Source of the DNA: Oscillospiraceae bacterium
GTDB lineage: Bacteria; Bacillota; Clostridia; Oscillospirales; Ruminococcaceae
Reading direction: 5' to 3'
Length of the DNA stretch: 11,452 bases
Assembly: GCA_900757485.1 (NCBI GenBank)
Contig: CAAEOA010000189.1
Span: 1-11,452, forward strand
The notes beneath the pieces were generated by a model. The model worked only from the letters and a program-made list of their open reading frames with translations. It searched no databases and was not told where the DNA came from. Of the stretch, positions 1-6,850 are shown in pieces (the first letter of the stretch is position 1; each line of letters opens with the position of its first letter). Position numbers and translations under genes: made by a program.

Positions 1-1639
1 CGGAACTGTCCGAAACCATGTTCAGCGACCAGTCAAAGCTCTGTAAAAACCAAATCACAATAGTACCGATAAAAATCACCGTAAAAGCCTTGTGCACAAA
101 ATCCTTTCCCTTTTCCCACATATGTAATACCACACTGCGCGCAGACGGCATACGATAGGCGGGAAGCTCCATGACAAACGGAACGGGATTCCCTTTAAAC
201 ACGGTGCTTTTGAGCAGCAGCCCCGATAAAATCGCGACAATGATACCCAAAATATATAAACTACTCATCACAAGACCGCCGTGATTCGGAAAGAAAGCCA
301 TCGTTATCATGCCGTAAATCGGCAATTTGGCACTGCAGGACATGAACGGTGTCAGCACAATGGTCATTTTTCGATCCCGTTCACTGGACAGAGTACGAGT
401 TGACATAATTGCCGGCACACTGCACCCGAACCCGATCAGCATCGGTACAAAAGAACGGCCGGACAGCCCGATTTTTCGCAGCAGTTTATCCATAACAAAA
501 GCGACGCGCGCCATATATCCACTGTCCTCCAGCAGAGATAAGAAGAAGAACAACAGCACGATAATCGGCAGGAAAGACAACACGCTGCCTACACCCGCAA
601 AAACGCCGTCAATAATCAACGACTGTAGCCACTCACTCACTCCGACATTTTGCAGCAGCTTTGCGGTCGCGTCGGTGACAAAGGAAATTCCGCTCTCCAG
701 CAATTGTTGCAGCGGCGCACCCAGTACCGAAAAGGTCAACCAGAAAATCGTGACCATGATTCCTAAAAAGATCGGTATGCCAAAATATTTGTGAGTCAGT
801 ACTTTATCTATTTTTTCAGACCGTATCTGTTCTTTTGTTTCCTGATGTTTAAATACGCAGTCCGCAGATATTTTTTCGATATAATTATATCGCATGTCTG
901 CCAGCGCTGCTTCCCGGTCGGTTCCCAATATCTCTTCCATGTCCTTAACCAGATGATCAATCACGTGCAGTTCCTGATCGCTCAGCTGCAACGCGTTCTT
1001 CATCGGCTCATCGCCTTCCACCATCTTGGTCGCCGCAAACCGCGGCGGATATCCCGCCTGCTGCGCATGATCTTCAACAATGTGCGCGATGGAATGGATG
1101 GTTCGGTGCAGTTCTCCGCTGCAAAAATCCAGCTTTTTGGGCGGAGTTGCCTCCTTCACGAGTTTGACTACCGCCGCAGTCAAATCGGCAATGCCTTCAT
1201 TCTTTCCAGCCGATATCGGCACTACCGTTACCCCTAAATGTTCCGATAACCGTCCTACATCTATACTATTCCCGCTTGCCCGCACTTCATCCATCATGTT
1301 CAGTGCAATGACCATCGGAATTTCCAATTCCATGAGCTGAAGCGTTAAATACAAATTGCGCTCAATATTGGTGGCGTCAACAATGTTAATAATCGCATTC
1401 GGATTTTCTTTCAAAATAAAATCCCGCGTGACGACTTCCTCCGAAGTGTAGGGGGACAGCGAGTAGATGCCGGGCAGATCTACCAACAGCATATCCTTTT
1501 GTTTGAGCAGTCTTCCCTCTTTTTTTTCAACTGTAACCCCCGGGAAGTTACCGACATGCTGATTGCTTCCGGTTAAACAATTAAATAAGGTCGTCTTGCC
1601 ACAGTTTTGATTTCCGGCAAGTGCCAATAAATATCCCAT
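1..1639 (-). CDS. feoB: Ferrous iron transporter FeoB (partial, C-terminus off window)
   Basis: FeoB is the membrane permease that takes up Fe(II), with a cytosolic N-terminal G domain. I translated the minus strand through to the window edge and found 546 codons without a stop or frameshift, so the gene is cut by the window and not broken. The G domain is complete: G1 GNQNCGKT (9-16), G2 Thr36, G3 DLPG (54-57), G4 NMMD (114-117) and a G5-like SAGK. The membrane part begins near residue 285. It includes a hydrophobic run ending in LLEDSGYMARVAF and the conserved Cys-containing FGCSVPA (404-410), typical of the FeoB core gate region. The ATG overlaps the feoA stop by one base (TGATG), which indicates translational coupling. 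Full-length relatives have roughly 650-770 residues, so perhaps 100-200 are missing. Confidence 0.96.
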   Translation of the reverse strand, partial: MGYLLALAGNQNCGKTTLFNCLTGSNQHVGNFPGVTVEKKEGRLLKQKDMLLVDLPGIYSLSPYTSEEVVTRDFILKENPNAIINIVDATNIERNLYLTLQLMELEIPMVIALNMMDEVRASGNSIDVGRLSEHLGVTVVPISAGKNEGIADLTAAVVKLVKEATPPKKLDFCSGELHRTIHSIAHIVEDHAQQAGYPPRFAATKMVEGDEPMKNALQLSDQELHVIDHLVKDMEEILGTDREAALADMRYNYIEKISADCVFKHQETKEQIRSEKIDKVLTHKYFGIPIFLGIMVTIFWLTFSVLGAPLQQLLESGISFVTDATAKLLQNVGVSEWLQSLIIDGVFAGVGSVLSFLPIIVLLFFFLSLLEDSGYMARVAFVMDKLLRKIGLSGRSFVPMLIGFGCSVPAIMSTRTLSSERDRKMTIVLTPFMSCSAKLPIYGMITMAFFPNHGGLVMSSLYILGIIVAILSGLLLKSTVFKGNPVPFVMELPAYRMPSARSVVLHMWEKGKDFVHKAFTVIFIGTIVIWFLQSFDWSLNMVSDSS

Positions 1640-1872
1640 CAACCCTGATTCTCCTCTTTCAGTGTGATTTTAACAGCGTCATCTTTCCGCAATGTCAGTA
1701 CATATCCGCGCAGATACAGTTCAATCGGATCACCCATCGGTGCGACCTTTCGCACCGTCACCTTGGTGTTCGGTGTCAGTCCCATATCCAGCAGCCGCCG
1801 GCGCAGAGCGCCTTCTCCGCCAATGGTCGCAATGATCCCGCTGTGACCGGGCTCTAAAAGATCAAGTGTCAT
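1639..1872 (-). CDS. feoA: Ferrous iron transport protein FeoA
   Basis: This is a 77-residue SH3-like FeoA protein, the small cytosolic partner that supports FeoB. The family pattern is visible: an N-terminal strand, then GGEGALRRRLLDMGLTPNTKV (about 18-38, with the conserved RLLDMGL helix), and a C-terminal strand pair containing DPIELYLRGYVLTLRK. The ATG at 1872 follows an SD site GGAGG about 10 nt upstream. An ATG inside the SD region is out of frame. The stop codon shares a base with the feoB start, so the two genes form one operon. Its length is normal for stand-alone FeoA. Confidence 0.95.
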   Translation of the reverse strand: MTLDLLEPGHSGIIATIGGEGALRRRLLDMGLTPNTKVTVRKVAPMGDPIELYLRGYVLTLRKDDAVKITLKEENQG

Positions 1873-1895
1873 CTGTATCCATCCTCCGCAGCAAT

Positions 1896-1952
1896 TAGTT
1901 AGTTGTTCCTATCTACCGATATTATCTTACCGCTATTGCACCGCCTTGTCAA
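1896..1952 (-). promoter_or_regulatory. feoAB promoter with adjacent dyad (possible metal-regulator operator)
   Basis: On the minus strand, -35 TTGACA (1947-1952) is separated by exactly 17 nt from -10 TAAGAT (1924-1929), predicting a start near 1917. Immediately downstream lies an imperfect dyad, TAGTTAG (1896-1902) and CTATCTA (1909-1915), with 6 of 7 pairs matching around a 6-nt centre. A protein bound there would block initiation. Feo operons are commonly controlled by Fur or DtxR/MntR-family repressors. Which regulator, if any, binds here is inference. The promoter is well supported and the operator only moderately. Confidence 0.72.
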
Positions 1953-1995
1953 GAAAAAAACATCAAAGCCAGCAACTTTTTATCGGCAAAAAAGA

Positions 1996-2024
1996 TTGAT
2001 TTATGGAAAAAAATGTAGTATAAT
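1996..2024 (+). promoter_or_regulatory. Promoter for the leader and tRNA-Arg transcript
   Basis: TTGATT (1996-2001) and a perfect TATAAT (2019-2024) are separated by 17 nt, predicting a start near 2031. The next plus-strand gene is tRNA-Arg at 2159, and I see no better promoter closer to it. The precursor would therefore carry about 128 nt of leader. Confidence 0.7.
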
Positions 2025-2033
2025 AAATGTCTG

Positions 2034-2113
2034 CTGAACAAATCACGGGAAAATACTTTTCTACCGTTGTTTATGCATTGTTCAGTGAGCATTAATAATG
2101 ATTCGGTAATCAT
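2034..2113 (+). other. Structured leader upstream of tRNA-Arg
   Basis: This non-coding stretch can fold into a long hairpin and a short one. The outer stem is CTGAACAA (2034-2041) with TTGTTCAG (2078-2085). Inside it ACGG-GAAAA (2045-2053) pairs with TTTTC-TA-CCGT (2057-2067), leaving only the TA bulge. A second perfect hairpin follows, ATGATT-CGGT-AATCAT (2098-2113). It could be a tRNA precursor leader or a small RNA. No terminator separates it from the tRNA and no coding frame is convincing. Confidence 0.4.
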
Positions 2114-2158
2114 GTGCCAAAATGAAACACCTGCGCTGTTCGGCATAACGTTTTATCC

Positions 2159-2233
2159 GCCCTCTTAGTTAAATGGATATAACGGGGTCCTCCTAAGACT
2201 CAATTACGTGTTCGATTCACGTAGAGGGTGCCA
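2159..2233 (+). tRNA. tRNA-Arg (anticodon CCU), CCA encoded
   Basis: This is a full cloverleaf. The acceptor stem GCCCTCT (2159-2165) pairs with AGAGGGT (2223-2229), with one G-U at the end. The D stem is GTTA/TAAC (2168-2171 and 2180-2183). The anticodon stem GGGTC/GACTC encloses the loop CTCCTAA (2190-2196) with anticodon CCT (2192-2194). The variable loop has 4 nt. The T stem ACGTG/CACGT carries the loop TTCGATT (2211-2217). The discriminator G2230 is followed by a genomically encoded CCA (2231-2233). The tRNA reads the rare AGG arginine codon. Confidence 0.96.
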
Positions 2234-2237
2234 AGCC

Positions 2238-2272
2238 GAGTCTGAACGTCGTTTGCGTTCAGACTCTTTTTT
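2238..2272 (+). terminator. Intrinsic terminator of tRNA-Arg
   Basis: A perfect 11-bp stem, GAGTCTGAACG (2238-2248) with CGTTCAGACTC (2256-2266), has a 7-nt loop and is followed directly by six T. It starts five bases after the CCA end. Confidence 0.93.
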
Positions 2273-2360
2273 CGCTTTTCGGCAGCAGGACGCTGAAAAA
2301 TTCGGATTACTTGCTGTTTTCCCGAAAGCAGACAAAATTTCAGAAAGGACCCGTGATAAA

Positions 2361-3017
2361 ATGATATTTGAAAATATGGATCGTATTGTATTTGCCGGGG
2401 ATTCCGTCACAGATATGGGCAGCCAATGTCCGGTAGGAGAAGGCTTGTTCGACAATCTCGGACACAGTTATGTCCGCGTGATAGACAACCTGTTGGCAGC
2501 AGCTTATCCGGAAATCAAAATCAGAGTAACCAATTCGGGTATCAGCGGAAATACCAGCCGTGATTTGTTGGAGCGGTTTGGGCGCGATGTTGTGGATTTA
2601 AAACCGCAGTGGGTATCCATTTGTATCGGAATCAACGATGTTTGGCGTCAATTTGATTCTCCTGCCCTCCCGGACACTCAGGTACAGCCGGAAGAATACC
2701 AAAATAATCTGGAAAAAATGATTTTGGCTGTTAAGAATGATGTCAAAGGTATTTTTATCCTTACTCCGTATTATATGGAGCCCAATGAGCAGGATGCTAT
2801 GCGTGCACGGATGGATGAGTACGTCCAAATATGCAAATTGCTTGCCGATAAATACCAATGCAGACTGGTTGATTTCCAAAAAATGTATGCGGAATATTGT
2901 CGTGTTCGTCATTCTTCCTTTATTGCATGGGACAGAATTCATCCGAATCAGGTAGGCGCCACTCTCATGGCAAGAGAATTTTTGCGCTGCTGTGATTTTG
3001 ATTTTAATAAACAGTAA
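2361..3017 (+). CDS. SGNH/GDSL-family hydrolase (esterase)
   Basis: This is a 218-residue SGNH hydrolase, a family of serine esterases that includes lipases, acyl-thioesterases and carbohydrate O-deacetylases. Block I is GDSVTD (13-18) with nucleophile Ser15. The block II region is NSGISGNTS (58-66, with the conserved Gly). Block III is GIND (90-93, with the Asn). Block V is DRIHP (191-195) with catalytic Asp191 and His194. There is no signal peptide or membrane segment, so it is probably cytosolic. The ATG at 2361 follows AGAAAGGA (2342-2349). The frame stays open upstream to a GTG at 2208, but that would run through the tRNA and its terminator, so I reject the longer form. It lies 75 nt before nagB, which suggests cotranscription and a possible role in removing acyl groups from an amino-sugar conjugate. 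The substrate is inference. Confidence 0.88.
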   Translation: MIFENMDRIVFAGDSVTDMGSQCPVGEGLFDNLGHSYVRVIDNLLAAAYPEIKIRVTNSGISGNTSRDLLERFGRDVVDLKPQWVSICIGINDVWRQFDSPALPDTQVQPEEYQNNLEKMILAVKNDVKGIFILTPYYMEPNEQDAMRARMDEYVQICKLLADKYQCRLVDFQKMYAEYCRVRHSSFIAWDRIHPNQVGATLMAREFLRCCDFDFNKQ

Positions 3018-3092
3018 TCGGCGCATTGCGATTTTGCCGGTTATCCAAATTGAAAACAGATTTACAAATTATTTTTAAGGAATGATATTACA

Positions 3093-3818
3093 ATGAGAAT
3101 GATTAAAGCCAAGAATTACGATGACATGTCAAGAAAAGTGGCGAATATTTTATCCGCTCATGTGATTTTAAAACCCAATTCGGTATTAGGACTTGCGACC
3201 GGTTCTACTGTCATCGGTACATACAAGCAATTGATCGATTGGTACCGGAAAGGGGACTTGGACTTTGATGCGGTGTCGACCGTCAATCTGGATGAATACG
3301 TGGGATTGGATTGCAGCCATGAACAGAGCTATCGCTATTATATGAATCACAACTTTTTCAATCATATCAACATTCGCATGAGCCAAACTTATTTGCCTGA
3401 CGGAAAAGCCAAAGACATTGTTAGTGAATGTCAGAGCTATGAATACAAAATTAAAAGCCTGGGCGGAGTAGATGTTCAGCTTCTGGGCTTAGGCCACAAC
3501 GGTCATATCGGATTTAATGAGCCGGATAAGGCGTTCGAGCAGACAACCCACTGTGTCACTCTGGAAGAGAACACCAGAACCGCCAACGCCCGCTTTTTTA
3601 GCAATATCGACGAAGTGCCGACCCACGCAATTACTATGGGGATCAAGACCATTATGCAGGCAAAACAGATCGTTCTTGCAGTAAGCGGCGCAGATAAAGC
3701 GGAAATCCTGAAAAAGGTGCTGACCGGGCCGGTAACTCCCGGTATTCCGGGCTCTATTCTGCAAATGCATCCTGATGTTATTGTGGTGGCTGACGAAGCT
3801 GCGCTCAGCCAACTATAA
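3093..3818 (+). CDS. nagB: Glucosamine-6-phosphate deaminase NagB
   Basis: NagB converts glucosamine 6-phosphate to fructose 6-phosphate and ammonia, linking amino-sugar catabolism to glycolysis. The 241-residue length is normal for the short Gram-positive form. Signature segments are GLATGSTVIGTY (33-44, phosphate binding), VNLDEYVGL (64-72, with proton-transfer Asp67), and GLGHNGHIGFNEP (132-144, with His138 and Glu143). Asn136 sits where the E. coli enzyme has Asp, as in other Firmicute NagB proteins. The ATG at 3093 has SD AAGGAA (3077-3082) at 10-nt spacing; a second Met two codons later fits less well. There is no nagA deacetylase next door; the upstream neighbour is the SGNH esterase. 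A strong terminator follows. Confidence 0.95.
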   Translation: MRMIKAKNYDDMSRKVANILSAHVILKPNSVLGLATGSTVIGTYKQLIDWYRKGDLDFDAVSTVNLDEYVGLDCSHEQSYRYYMNHNFFNHINIRMSQTYLPDGKAKDIVSECQSYEYKIKSLGGVDVQLLGLGHNGHIGFNEPDKAFEQTTHCVTLEENTRTANARFFSNIDEVPTHAITMGIKTIMQAKQIVLAVSGADKAEILKKVLTGPVTPGIPGSILQMHPDVIVVADEAALSQL

Positions 3819-3835
3819 AACCAAAGAGTTTCAAG

Positions 3836-3879
3836 AAAGCCCCCGCAATCAGCAATTTTGCTGCCTGCGGGGGCTTTTT
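3836..3879 (+). terminator. Intrinsic terminator after nagB
   Basis: A 12-bp stem, AAAGCCCCCGCA (3836-3847) with TGCGGGGGCTTT (3866-3877), is capped by an inner CAGCAA/TTGCTG helix (3850-3855 and 3858-3863). T's 3875-3879 follow. It begins 17 nt after the nagB stop. On the opposite strand the hairpin is followed by only a short, interrupted T run, so termination of the converging operon here is possible but weaker. Confidence 0.93.
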
Positions 3880-3899
3880 GTCAAACGGATTGCCAGCTC

Positions 3900-3981
3900 A
3901 TTTGAAAAGCGTCTCGTCTTTACGGTTTCTTTCCCGTTTGTCTTGACAGACAGTACTATTTCCACAAACTGCTTTTCAAAT
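3900..3981. repeat. 11-bp inverted repeat with internal stems between convergent genes
   Basis: ATTTGAAAAGC (3900-3910) and GCTTTTCAAAT (3971-3981) are perfect complements separated by 60 nt. The interior holds ACGG/CCGT and a GTTTG/CAAAC pair, so transcripts from either strand could form a branched fold. It lies between the nagB terminator and the end of the PHP gene and has no T tract typical of a terminator. It may be a 3' UTR stabiliser of the minus-strand operon. No function can be assigned. Confidence 0.45.
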
Positions 3982-3998
3982 AAATTGACTGTAAAATG

Positions 3999-4673
3999 TT
4001 AGAAAACCACCATAGGTATCTTTTGGCTTTCTAGAAAGTGACACATCTTAATGACTCTTTCCGGTACGTAGTCCTCTACCCTGTGACCGTCAAATCCAAC
4101 CGAAACCGTGATGCCGGAATTGCGGACAATATCCTGTTCTTCTTTGCTTTCCACCAGTCTCTTCACATATTCATGTTCATGATATCCGTGAATCGAATCG
4201 TAGTTGACATTTATTTCCCAGAAAATATCATGTTCGGCAAACGCTTTAAGAAAATCCGTCGGATCCTTGCCCAACGTTTTCGCAAATGCAATCAAATCGG
4301 TGTGAGCGATACCGGTCTTGCACCCGCAGCGCAGAGCATACCGAAAAATATCCAATCCGACCGAGCTTTCGGGACGATCTATATGCTCCACCAAACAATA
4401 ATCAAAATAGGAGATATCTTCCTCATCCCGCAGCCATAAGTTTTCGACAGTACAAAGCTCTATTCCGCGCACAATCTTTATTTTTTCACTATATTCCTTT
4501 TGCAGTGCGGTCAACAGCTCAAAATATTCTTTTTTTCGGTCGGCAATCCCGTAATTATGATCGGATATTCCGAAAATTTCAATTCCTCCGTCAATCGCCG
4601 CCTGTATGGTTTGACGCGGATTATCCCTGCCGCATCGAGAATAGTATGTATGTGAATGTATGTCCATTATCAT
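3999..4673 (-). CDS. PHP-domain phosphoesterase (histidinol-phosphatase-like)
   Basis: This 224-residue protein is a PHP (polymerase and histidinol phosphatase) domain metallo-phosphoesterase. The metal-binding signature is present: DIHSHT (4-9, His6 and His8), GISDHN (35-40, Asp38 and His39), RGIELC (69-74, Glu72), EHID (96-99, His97), AHTD (123-126, His124), and GFDGH (193-197, Asp195 and His197). This fits the YcdX/HisK-like branch with three metal sites. The ATG at 4673 has an excellent SD AAGGAG (4682-4687) at 8-nt spacing. It starts 32 nt after the flavoprotein gene and is the last gene of the same-strand run. No his biosynthesis genes are nearby, so histidinol phosphate is not indicated as substrate, and the true phosphoester is unknown. 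Confidence 0.88.
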   Translation of the reverse strand: MIMDIHSHTYYSRCGRDNPRQTIQAAIDGGIEIFGISDHNYGIADRKKEYFELLTALQKEYSEKIKIVRGIELCTVENLWLRDEEDISYFDYCLVEHIDRPESSVGLDIFRYALRCGCKTGIAHTDLIAFAKTLGKDPTDFLKAFAEHDIFWEINVNYDSIHGYHEHEYVKRLVESKEEQDIVRNSGITVSVGFDGHRVEDYVPERVIKMCHFLESQKIPMVVF

Positions 4674-4705
4674 TTGAAAAACTCCTTATTGACTTCCTGC
4701 CGGTG

Positions 4706-5827
4706 TTATTTCGCAGAAGAAACAATATTAATGCTTTGCAACCCGCTTTTCATAACCAACTTTCGCAGAAACGATTGATACATAAACGGGCATTTCAGAA
4801 CCTTGAAAAAGATTTTCAGCCGAATATTTCTTGTTTTCGCCTTGTACTTCCGGTTCAAATCGCCGGTTTTGGCATTCAACACCTGACTGAGATCTTCCGC
4901 ACTGTTAATCGCCGAACTGATTCCTTCCAATGAGCTCGGACTAATAAAGCCCGCAGCCTCTCCGATTAGAAAAACGCCGTTCCTGCCGCAGCAAAAGTCA
5001 TGAAACGCCGACGGTCGCAGAACCAGACACGCCTCTGTTTTTAGCGGTTCTCCGAATCGGAATCCATACTTTTCCAATTTCTTTTTCTGGTTTTCAAACC
5101 GCTCTCTGGAATGATCCAACGGAAATGCTCCGCCGAAAATAAACTGCTTGTCCTTAGAAATCGACCAGGAACAGCAATCGGTGTTCTCCGGATCAAAAAT
5201 GCAGGAATAAAACGGATTGGAATGAGATTCATGAAACCACTGTTGTATCGACAGATAGGTACGGATCTTTTTTTGCGGATAAAACGTTCGCCGCACCAAT
5301 GAGTTGGCGCCGTCCGCTCCGACCAAATACCGTGCGGTAACCACCTGTTCTGCTCCGTTTTCATAAAAAGTAATGCGATATCCGCCGTCGGTTTTTTCTA
5401 TCGACGAACAGCGAGAGTTACTGTGTATTTCCACCCGTTCGGGAATAATCGACTCCAGCCACAAATCAAACTTGTGCCGATCCAGATTAATATAAAAACG
5501 CTGATAGTGACGGGTTAGGTTGTTTTTCAAATCAACGGTTTTTACCGCAAAAATCTGCGGATCTACCATTACATCTTTCGGTAAAGTCATATCAAATTTA
5601 GCCAGCGCCTTTTGGGCGTCCGATGACAATAGCCCGCCACACGGCTTTTTGAAGCCGTCATCTCCGAAAATCTTCTTGTCGACAGCAATCACTTTATACT
5701 CTTTTGAAAGTAATCTGGCAAGTGTCGCCCCGGCAGGTCCCAATCCGATAATAGCAACATCGTAGTGATTCATAAAGCAATCTGTCAATTGTATTTCTTG
5801 TTTTGCGCAGGGAGTATCAAAATACAA
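4706..5827 (-). CDS. Geranylgeranyl-reductase-family FAD-dependent oxidoreductase
   Basis: This is a flavoprotein of the geranylgeranyl reductase/CbrA-like family, which reduces polyprenyl chains or lipid intermediates using FAD. A Rossmann GLGPAGAT motif lies near residues 28-35 of the long form. It is followed by the family's KPCGGLLS (Cys-Gly-Gly), GADGANSLVRR and the second FAD motif LIGEAAGFISPSSLEG. There is no transmembrane helix. Start choice is uncertain. The TTG at 5827 has a clear SD, AAAGGA, about 7 nt upstream and gives 373 aa. The ATG at 5773 gives 355 aa and begins MNHYDVAIIG, the usual family N-terminus, but has no SD. The gene starts 42 nt after the kinase gene and ends 32 nt before the PHP gene. 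In archaea such enzymes saturate membrane lipids. The substrate in this bacterium is unknown. Confidence 0.85.
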   Translation of the reverse strand: MYFDTPCAKQEIQLTDCFMNHYDVAIIGLGPAGATLARLLSKEYKVIAVDKKIFGDDGFKKPCGGLLSSDAQKALAKFDMTLPKDVMVDPQIFAVKTVDLKNNLTRHYQRFYINLDRHKFDLWLESIIPERVEIHSNSRCSSIEKTDGGYRITFYENGAEQVVTARYLVGADGANSLVRRTFYPQKKIRTYLSIQQWFHESHSNPFYSCIFDPENTDCCSWSISKDKQFIFGGAFPLDHSRERFENQKKKLEKYGFRFGEPLKTEACLVLRPSAFHDFCCGRNGVFLIGEAAGFISPSSLEGISSAINSAEDLSQVLNAKTGDLNRKYKAKTRNIRLKIFFKVLKCPFMYQSFLRKLVMKSGLQSINIVSSAK

Positions 5828-5869
5828 TTTTGTTTCCTTTCGTTTTTCTGTATCAAATGCCGCCGGACA

Positions 5870-6808
5870 TCAGAGCTTTGTTGTTTGAATCTGAGTCAAA
5901 TAACGGCTGACAATGACTTTCGTTACCGCCTGCGTTCCCTCTAAAGTAACCGAGGCACAGCTACACGCTGCCGCATATCTGACGCTGTCCGGCAGGTTCT
6001 TTCCTTGCTGTATCATCGCCAAAAATCCCGCAAGAGCAGTATCCCCTGCCCCAACAGTAGAACTTACCGCAACCGCAGGTACCCGGACTCGGAGTCCTTC
6101 TTGACGATGATGGTAACAAATCCCCTGTGCACCCATGCTCAGCAAAACATGCTCGGCTGCTTCTGCAAGCAACGATGCCGCACCAAAAGCATCCCGTGCA
6201 GTGATGCCTGAACGACTTAATATGTTTTCCGCTTCTTTCATATTGGGTTTTATAACAAAGGGAGCAATCTCGCGTATCTGAGAAAAGGAAAAGAAATCGG
6301 TATCCAGTGCAATTTTCACGTTAGGACGGCGTATCGAAAGAATCAATCTTTTGTATTCTGCAGCAGAAATATTGGGCGGCAGGCTGCCGGCAAAAACCAC
6401 CAGGTTTTCTCCGTCCGGCACGAGTTCCTTTTGTACCGATATAAACAACTGATCCCACGCCTGCTTTTCGATCGGGATACCTTGTCGATTCACCGTAAAC
6501 GCACGTCGGTCCGGCGTAATCACCGTGATGTTTTCCCGCACGGCGCCGGCGGTTTCCAACAATCGGTAATCAATCCCGTCCCGATCAAGCAATCCGCGGA
6601 GCAAATCAATATTCTCCCTGCCCGCAATACCGATCAGATGGACAGGAATCCCGAGACTTTTCAAAACTCTGGTGACATTGACCGATTTCCCACCCGGATA
6701 AACTTTTTCCCGGCTGCATCGATTCGGCTCACAGCAATCATAGGTTTCGGGCCAGAGTGTAACATCGATCGACGGGTTGAGTGCAATGGTTATAATTTTA
6801 TCAAACAT
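5870..6808 (-). CDS. PfkB-family sugar-phosphate kinase (1-phosphofructokinase-like)
   Basis: This 312-residue ribokinase-fold kinase is of the 1-phosphofructokinase/tagatose-6-phosphate kinase group. Motifs in order are LNPSIDVT (10-17), PGGKSVNVTRVL (38-49, PfkB signature 1), FAGSLPP, KPNMKEAE, LLSMGAQG and STVGAGDTALAG (about 250-261), with Asp256 as the catalytic base in GAGD. These fit phosphorylation of a sugar phosphate using ATP, for example fructose 1-phosphate to fructose 1,6-bisphosphate. There is no fruR repressor or fructose PTS gene in the window, so the exact sugar is open. The start at 6808 is the only Met before the conserved N-terminal strand, and its SD (AAGG, about 12 nt away) is weak. 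It sits 42 nt after cysS and 42 nt before the flavoprotein gene. Confidence 0.88.
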   Translation of the reverse strand: MFDKIITIALNPSIDVTLWPETYDCCEPNRCSREKVYPGGKSVNVTRVLKSLGIPVHLIGIAGRENIDLLRGLLDRDGIDYRLLETAGAVRENITVITPDRRAFTVNRQGIPIEKQAWDQLFISVQKELVPDGENLVVFAGSLPPNISAAEYKRLILSIRRPNVKIALDTDFFSFSQIREIAPFVIKPNMKEAENILSRSGITARDAFGAASLLAEAAEHVLLSMGAQGICYHHRQEGLRVRVPAVAVSSTVGAGDTALAGFLAMIQQGKNLPDSVRYAAACSCASVTLEGTQAVTKVIVSRYLTQIQTTKL

Positions 6809-6850
6809 AGCAGCAACCGCAGCCTTATCGGCTTGCTTCTTTCGTCAGAA

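Noticed and set aside
327..1340. Plus-strand open frames across feoB
   Set aside because: They are antisense shadows of a continuous feoB frame carrying all G motifs.
1949..2146. 65-codon minus-strand open frame between feoA and the tRNA
   Set aside because: It overlaps two promoters and the structured leader, has low-complexity hydrophobic composition and no convincing SD.
2159..2233. tRNA-Arg as an integration site
   Set aside because: No integrase and no repeat of the tRNA 3' end is visible in the window.
2208..2360. GTG-initiated extension of the SGNH hydrolase frame
   Set aside because: It would translate through the tRNA 3' end and its terminator; the ATG at 2361 with its own SD and the family N-terminus is far better.
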